Of a stretch of 21,450 bases of DNA, positions 19,534-21,450 are shown piece after piece. Source of the stretch: a virus; the IMG/VR virus record IMGVR_UViG_3300037189_015380, positions 1 through 21,450 of that record; one strand, given 5' to 3'. The position numbers and the translations under genes are program-made. Numbering within the stretch: position 1 is the stretch's first letter; every line of letters starts with the position of its first letter. The notes beneath the pieces are model-generated. The model ran no database searches and had not been told where the DNA came from. It saw only the letters and a list, made by a program, of their open reading frames with translations.

Positions 19534-19549
19534 TTGCAGCTGTACGGGG

Positions 19550-19804
19550 CTAACCACTAACCCCTAACCACTGAGCCGAGCAGCCTACTGCTACGGCTGA
19601 ACCACCAATCTCAATACCATTGGGTGCTGGCTTCGGGGTCACCTGAACCCACGCCCCGCACTTATCGCACTCCGCCGAACTGACCGCACCCCAAGTGTTG
19701 GTGATGCCCCGTAGTGGCGTGAACTTCCCCAGCTGGTGTCCGCGAGTCTGGGCTGCATCGCGTGCCGCCTGTCGCAGTACCGTGAGGCTGTGTCGCAGTC
19801 CCAT
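19550..19804 (-). CDS. 84-residue Cys-containing small phage protein
   Basis: ATG 19804 has AGGAGAAAGGAG upstream. The sequence RGHQLGKFTPLRG, then AECDKCGAWVQVTPKPAPNG and IGGSAVAVGC, has the pattern of a common type of small phage protein: an N-terminal helix and a CxxC...C metal site around a short beta sheet. The function is not known. It has its own promoter with a perfect TATAAT (19845-19874), the strongest-looking promoter in the array. Confidence 0.75.
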   Translation of the reverse strand: MGLRHSLTVLRQAARDAAQTRGHQLGKFTPLRGITNTWGAVSSAECDKCGAWVQVTPKPAPNGIEIGGSAVAVGCSAQWLGVSG

Positions 19805-19844
19805 TGTATGCTCCTTTCTCCTATCACCCAAGTGGGCTGTGACC

Positions 19845-19874
19845 ATTATAAGGTCGGGTGCGAGAGGCTGTCAA
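19845..19874 (-). promoter_or_regulatory. Strong leftward promoter of the 84-residue gene
   Basis: TTGACA (19874-19869), an 18-base spacer and TATAAT (19850-19845): both boxes are perfect. The -35 overlaps the stop codon of the upstream gene. Confidence 0.75.
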
Positions 19875-20134
19875 GCCCCCGCAGCGTATCCCGTGATGAG
19901 GTCGCGGTGAGCGGTGAGCATACGCCGAGCGTCCATCAGGTTAGACTCCCGATTCTCCTCATCATCAGCAAAAAACCCAAAAGTCGCAATAAGGCTATCC
20001 GCACCCTTCCAAAGTTCCAGCATACGCCGAGCCTTGCCAATCGCCTTATTGCGGTCAACGCACTTAACGCTAATGGTATTGTGATACACCTGACCAGTGC
20101 GCAGTACCGCAACCATCTCTACCTTATGTTCCAT
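19871..20134 (-). CDS. 87-residue hypothetical protein
   Basis: ATG 20134 (MEHKVEMVAVLRTGQVYHNT) is chosen because it follows purine-rich AAGGAGTGGAGAG and the promoter at 20178-20206; the longer frame crosses that promoter. The protein has a beta-rich N-terminal third and helical rest (RNKAIGKARRMLELWKGADS and MDARRMLTAHRDLITGY). No family is recognised. The TGA is shared with the -35 box of the next unit, so no terminator separates the two. Confidence 0.7.
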   Translation of the reverse strand: MEHKVEMVAVLRTGQVYHNTISVKCVDRNKAIGKARRMLELWKGADSLIATFGFFADDEENRESNLMDARRMLTAHRDLITGYAAGA

Positions 20135-20177
20135 CTCTCCACTCCTTACTCTCTCTCCACCCGATTGGGCTATGACC

Positions 20178-20206
20178 ATAGTAAAGCCAACAACGGTCGT
20201 TGTCAA
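20178..20206 (-). promoter_or_regulatory. Leftward promoter of the 87-residue gene
   Basis: TTGACA (20206-20201), a 17-base spacer and TACTAT (20183-20178). The -10 is the same hexamer as in the rightward promoter at 11327-11355. Confidence 0.65.
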
Positions 20207-20254
20207 TGGGGGAGTGGGGGGCTGGTAGGTGCGCGCCACCAACCCCCCGAAAGA

Positions 20255-20280
20255 GCCGTGTAGTGGAGAAGCTCCACGGC
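20255..20280 (-). terminator. Hairpin with T-run left of the repeat cluster
   Basis: GCCGTG (20255-20260)/CACGGC (20275-20280), with an alternative inner stem TGGAG/CTCCA. Leftward it is followed by TCTTT. A second G/C-rich inverted repeat (GGGGGG...CCCCCC, about 20216-20248) follows. No gene is visible immediately upstream of it. Confidence 0.5.
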
Positions 20281-20305
20281 CGCCCGTAAACGATACCACA
20301 CCCAA

Positions 20306-20430
20306 TGTAACAATAAGCCCTAACACACAACCCGATTGTTACATTGTTACAGTGGCACAACTTATGCCAGTGGCACAACCTGTGCCAGCCGAATTGTTAC
20401 ATTGTTACAGGCCAATTGTTACAGTAACAA
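20306..20430. repeat. Third composite repeat cluster
   Basis: It contains TTGTTACA at 20336, 20344, 20394 and 20402 and inverted at 20306. Two TGGCACA dyads lie back to back (TGGCACAACTTATGCCA at 20353-20369, TGGCACAACCTGTGCCA at 20371-20387). The perfect dyad TTGTTAC-A-GTAACAA is at 20416-20430. The cluster lies between a terminator (20490-20519) and a hairpin (20255-20280), with no gene inside. Confidence 0.85.
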
Positions 20431-20489
20431 AACGACCCCGCAATAGCCCCTAGGAGCCACGCAGAGCCGCGATGCTGGTGAAATGAGGT

Positions 20490-20519
20490 GAGGCGACGGG
20501 TGGAGAATCCCGCCGCCTC
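20490..20519 (-). terminator. Terminator-like hairpin of SH3-like copy 2
   Basis: GAGGCGACGGG and CCCGCCGCCTC pair over 11 positions with one mismatch. The loop in the leftward RNA is AUUCUCCA, identical to that of the terminator at 18005-18034. It lies 20 bases past the stop at 20540; only a weak U-rich stretch follows. Confidence 0.65.
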
Positions 20520-20539
20520 GTAGTCGCTCCTAGAAGCCC

Positions 20540-20818
20540 CTAGCGGACTTCGTACTTCTCTCCGCCCGTGGAGAGCGTGAGGATCGCGTCTAGCGGGATT
20601 GCCCGATAGTCGCGCTTGGTCGTGTCGTACACGACGACCAGACCCTTGTTGGCTGCGTTGTAGGCGGGGTCACCGCCACGCAGAGCGGACTTCACGCCGA
20701 GGCGTGCCGTCATCTTGCGAACCGAGCCGTCGGTGCGCTTCACAAAGGTCACCCCAAAGAGGCGACCCTTGGTGGCAGCAATCAGAGCCGCTGCCTCGCT
20801 ACTAGTGATGGGCTTCAT
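20540..20818 (-). CDS. SH3-like beta-barrel small phage protein, copy 2
   Basis: A 92-residue paralogue of the protein at 18056-18334. Shared segments include ATKGRLFGVTFVKRT / ATKGKMFSVEFVKRT, RKMTARLGVKSALRGGDPAY / RKMVARLGVKKHLAGGDAAY and YRAIPLDAI in both. ATG 20818 has AAAGGAGAGGG upstream. The leader can form two stem-loops (GGCAGT/ACTGCC at about 20859-20876 and GCGG/CCGC nearer the start). It has its own promoter (20881-20910) and hairpin (20490-20519). The whole unit, not only the coding part, looks duplicated. Confidence 0.85.
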   Translation of the reverse strand: MKPITSSEAAALIAATKGRLFGVTFVKRTDGSVRKMTARLGVKSALRGGDPAYNAANKGLVVVYDTTKRDYRAIPLDAILTLSTGGEKYEVR

Positions 20819-20880
20819 AGACCCTCTCCTTTCCTGCGGCTCTCCAACCGCTTGTGGCAGTTCTCCGACTGCCTAGAGGC

Positions 20881-20910
20881 ATCTTACAGCATCTCCGCGC
20901 CAGCCGTCAA
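20881..20910 (-). promoter_or_regulatory. Leftward promoter of SH3-like copy 2
   Basis: TTGACG (20910-20905), an 18-base spacer and TAAGAT (20886-20881). The preceding CTAGGGGC is identical to that of copy 1. Confidence 0.55.
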
Positions 20911-20981
20911 GCCCCTAGATGTGTAAGGTTTCTTAACAATGTAACAATGGGGCTGCGGCCGGTCAAACGGGGGAAAGTCAA

Positions 20982-21010
20982 AGGGAGCAGAGGCAATGCC
21001 CCCACTCCCT
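20982..21010 (-). terminator. 13-pair hairpin ending the candidate RNA
   Basis: Positions 20982-20994 pair with 20998-21010 around a 3-base loop; arms AGGGAG/CTCCCT are outermost and two or three G-U pairs occur in the leftward RNA. It is followed by TTGACTTT, a weak U-run. Confidence 0.6.
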
Positions 21011-21240
21011 AACCGCGCTAACTACCTCACGGTTTGTCCGACTGCCGCGCTATCGGGGCGGCTATCTGGGTATCGCCCTTACGGACTATGCCATCACCTT
21101 TCGGTCTAACACTCAACGATAAGCGGTAGTGTTCACGCCTAGTCCATCGTTGCTTTACCAGAAACGAGTGCGCCGTTCACGCACACCATCAGCCGCGTTC
21201 GCCGTCTGGATTTCCACCTGACTAGCACCTCGGCTTACCT
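20982..21240 (-). ncRNA. Candidate structured non-coding RNA, about 260 nt
   Basis: A good promoter (21246-21274) and a strong hairpin (20982-21010) bracket about 230 bases with no ORF worth annotating on either strand. Helices visible in the leftward RNA are CAACGAT (21152-21146)/ATCGTTG (21120-21114), GGACTA (21145-21140)/TAGTCC (21088-21083), AACACT (21133-21128)/AGTGTT (21113-21108), and ACC-GAAA-GGT (21105-21096) with a GNRA loop. The first two interlock as a pseudoknot. CTAGTC (21225-21220) could compete for GACTAG (21144-21139). Several 6-7-bp matches are expected by chance in this length, so the fold is unproven. I do not recognise tmRNA, RNase P or tRNA signatures. Confidence 0.45.
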
Positions 21241-21245
21241 CTAAG

Positions 21246-21274
21246 AGTCTAACACCTTAGATTGGCGGGGTCAA
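21246..21274 (-). promoter_or_regulatory. Leftward promoter of the candidate RNA
   Basis: TTGACC (21274-21269), a 17-base spacer and TAGACT (21251-21246). It is of the same class and spacing as the promoters of the small genes to its left. Confidence 0.6.
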
Positions 21275-21282
21275 GTCTAGCA

Positions 21283-21450
21283 CTAGCGAGGCAGAACCCC
21301 AATCTGTCGCAACACGAACAAGATGGCGTGTGCCAAAAAGTAGCTACCGCCAAAGTAGACCAGCGAACGGAGAACGACTCCGCTCCAATCCCGCTCTGGC
21401 TTAGCCGCCAACGACTTCTTGCGAAGGGCTGGATACTTGTATGCGCCGTA
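21283..21450 (-). CDS. C-terminal part of a small membrane protein (truncated by window end)
   Basis: A leftward frame is open from the right edge (21450) to TAG at 21283-21285, giving 55 residues with no start in view. It reads YGAYKYPALRKKSLAAKPER, then a hydrophobic span VVLRSLVYFGGSYFLAHAIL followed by FVLRQIGVLPR. One transmembrane segment with flanking basic residues is likely. The family is unknown. The promoter of the candidate RNA lies just after its stop. Confidence 0.55.
   Translation of the reverse strand, partial: YGAYKYPALRKKSLAAKPERDWSGVVLRSLVYFGGSYFLAHAILFVLRQIGVLPR

Noticed and set aside
18478-20430. CRISPR-like repeat array
   Set aside because: Repeats are only 8 bases, mostly adjacent, without regular unique spacers and without cas genes.
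21083-21152. Group I intron core (GGACTA / ATAGTCC strings)
   Set aside because: P7-like strings are present, but P4-P6 elements are missing between the expected strands and no interrupted gene flanks the region.

Overview
The window is a segment of a tailed double-stranded DNA phage (Caudoviricetes, HK97-type capsid, probably siphovirus-like), or of a provirus of one. The evidence is an HK97-family portal, a prohead protease with scaffold, an HK97-like major capsid protein, head-tail connector and gp10-like genes, and a compact replication/recombination module. No integrase, terminase, lysis gene, tRNA or ribosomal gene was seen. Gene starts have strong GGAGG-type ribosome sites and the promoters look sigma70-like, so the host is a bacterium; I cannot name it.

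Layout. (1) Positions 1-6981: a leftward morphogenesis operon, read from the right: protease/Dps/scaffold fusion, major capsid protein, small protein, head-tail connector, head closure protein, gp10-like protein, and the first 29 codons of a likely tail terminator at the window edge. A rightward metallophosphoesterase gene (214-1497) is inserted inside this operon. (2) 6982-7137: a divergent promoter region. (3) 7138-16845: a tightly packed rightward run. It holds a zinc-finger protein, a small protein, a portal with a long C-terminal extension, a glycosyltransferase, small proteins and an HNH nuclease. These are followed by an HTH regulator unit with its own promoter and dyad, an ERF-like annealing protein, a PD-(D/E)XK nuclease, a DnaD-like initiator, a DnaC-like loader, RusA, SSB, two tandem thioredoxins and a ParB-like protein. 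(4) 16775-17289: two small leftward genes that converge on the ParB gene. (5) 17290-21450: a repeat-rich accessory region of small leftward genes. Most have their own TTGAC(A/G)-N17/18 promoter, purine-rich ribosome site and hairpin terminator. They are separated by TTGTTACA direct repeats, TGGCACA-N3-TGTGCCA dyads and CCCTAA (telomere-like) tracts. Near the right edge is a promoter-terminator pair with no ORF between (candidate structured RNA), then a truncated membrane protein.

How the genes work together. The left half builds the head and neck. The middle copies and recombines DNA: initiator and loader recruit a helicase, SSB with the annealing protein and nuclease drive recombination, and RusA resolves junctions. 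The right array looks like independently controlled host-interaction genes, several of them small zinc-ribbon proteins.

The most notable items are: (a) a prohead protease fused to a TUDOR-like domain, a Dps/ferritin-like domain and a scaffold, with an apparent internal scaffold start; (b) a portal whose extension looks like a catalytically dead HAD fold; (c) the array of monocistronic units with composite 3' repeat modules; (d) the ORF-less transcription unit at about 20982-21240.
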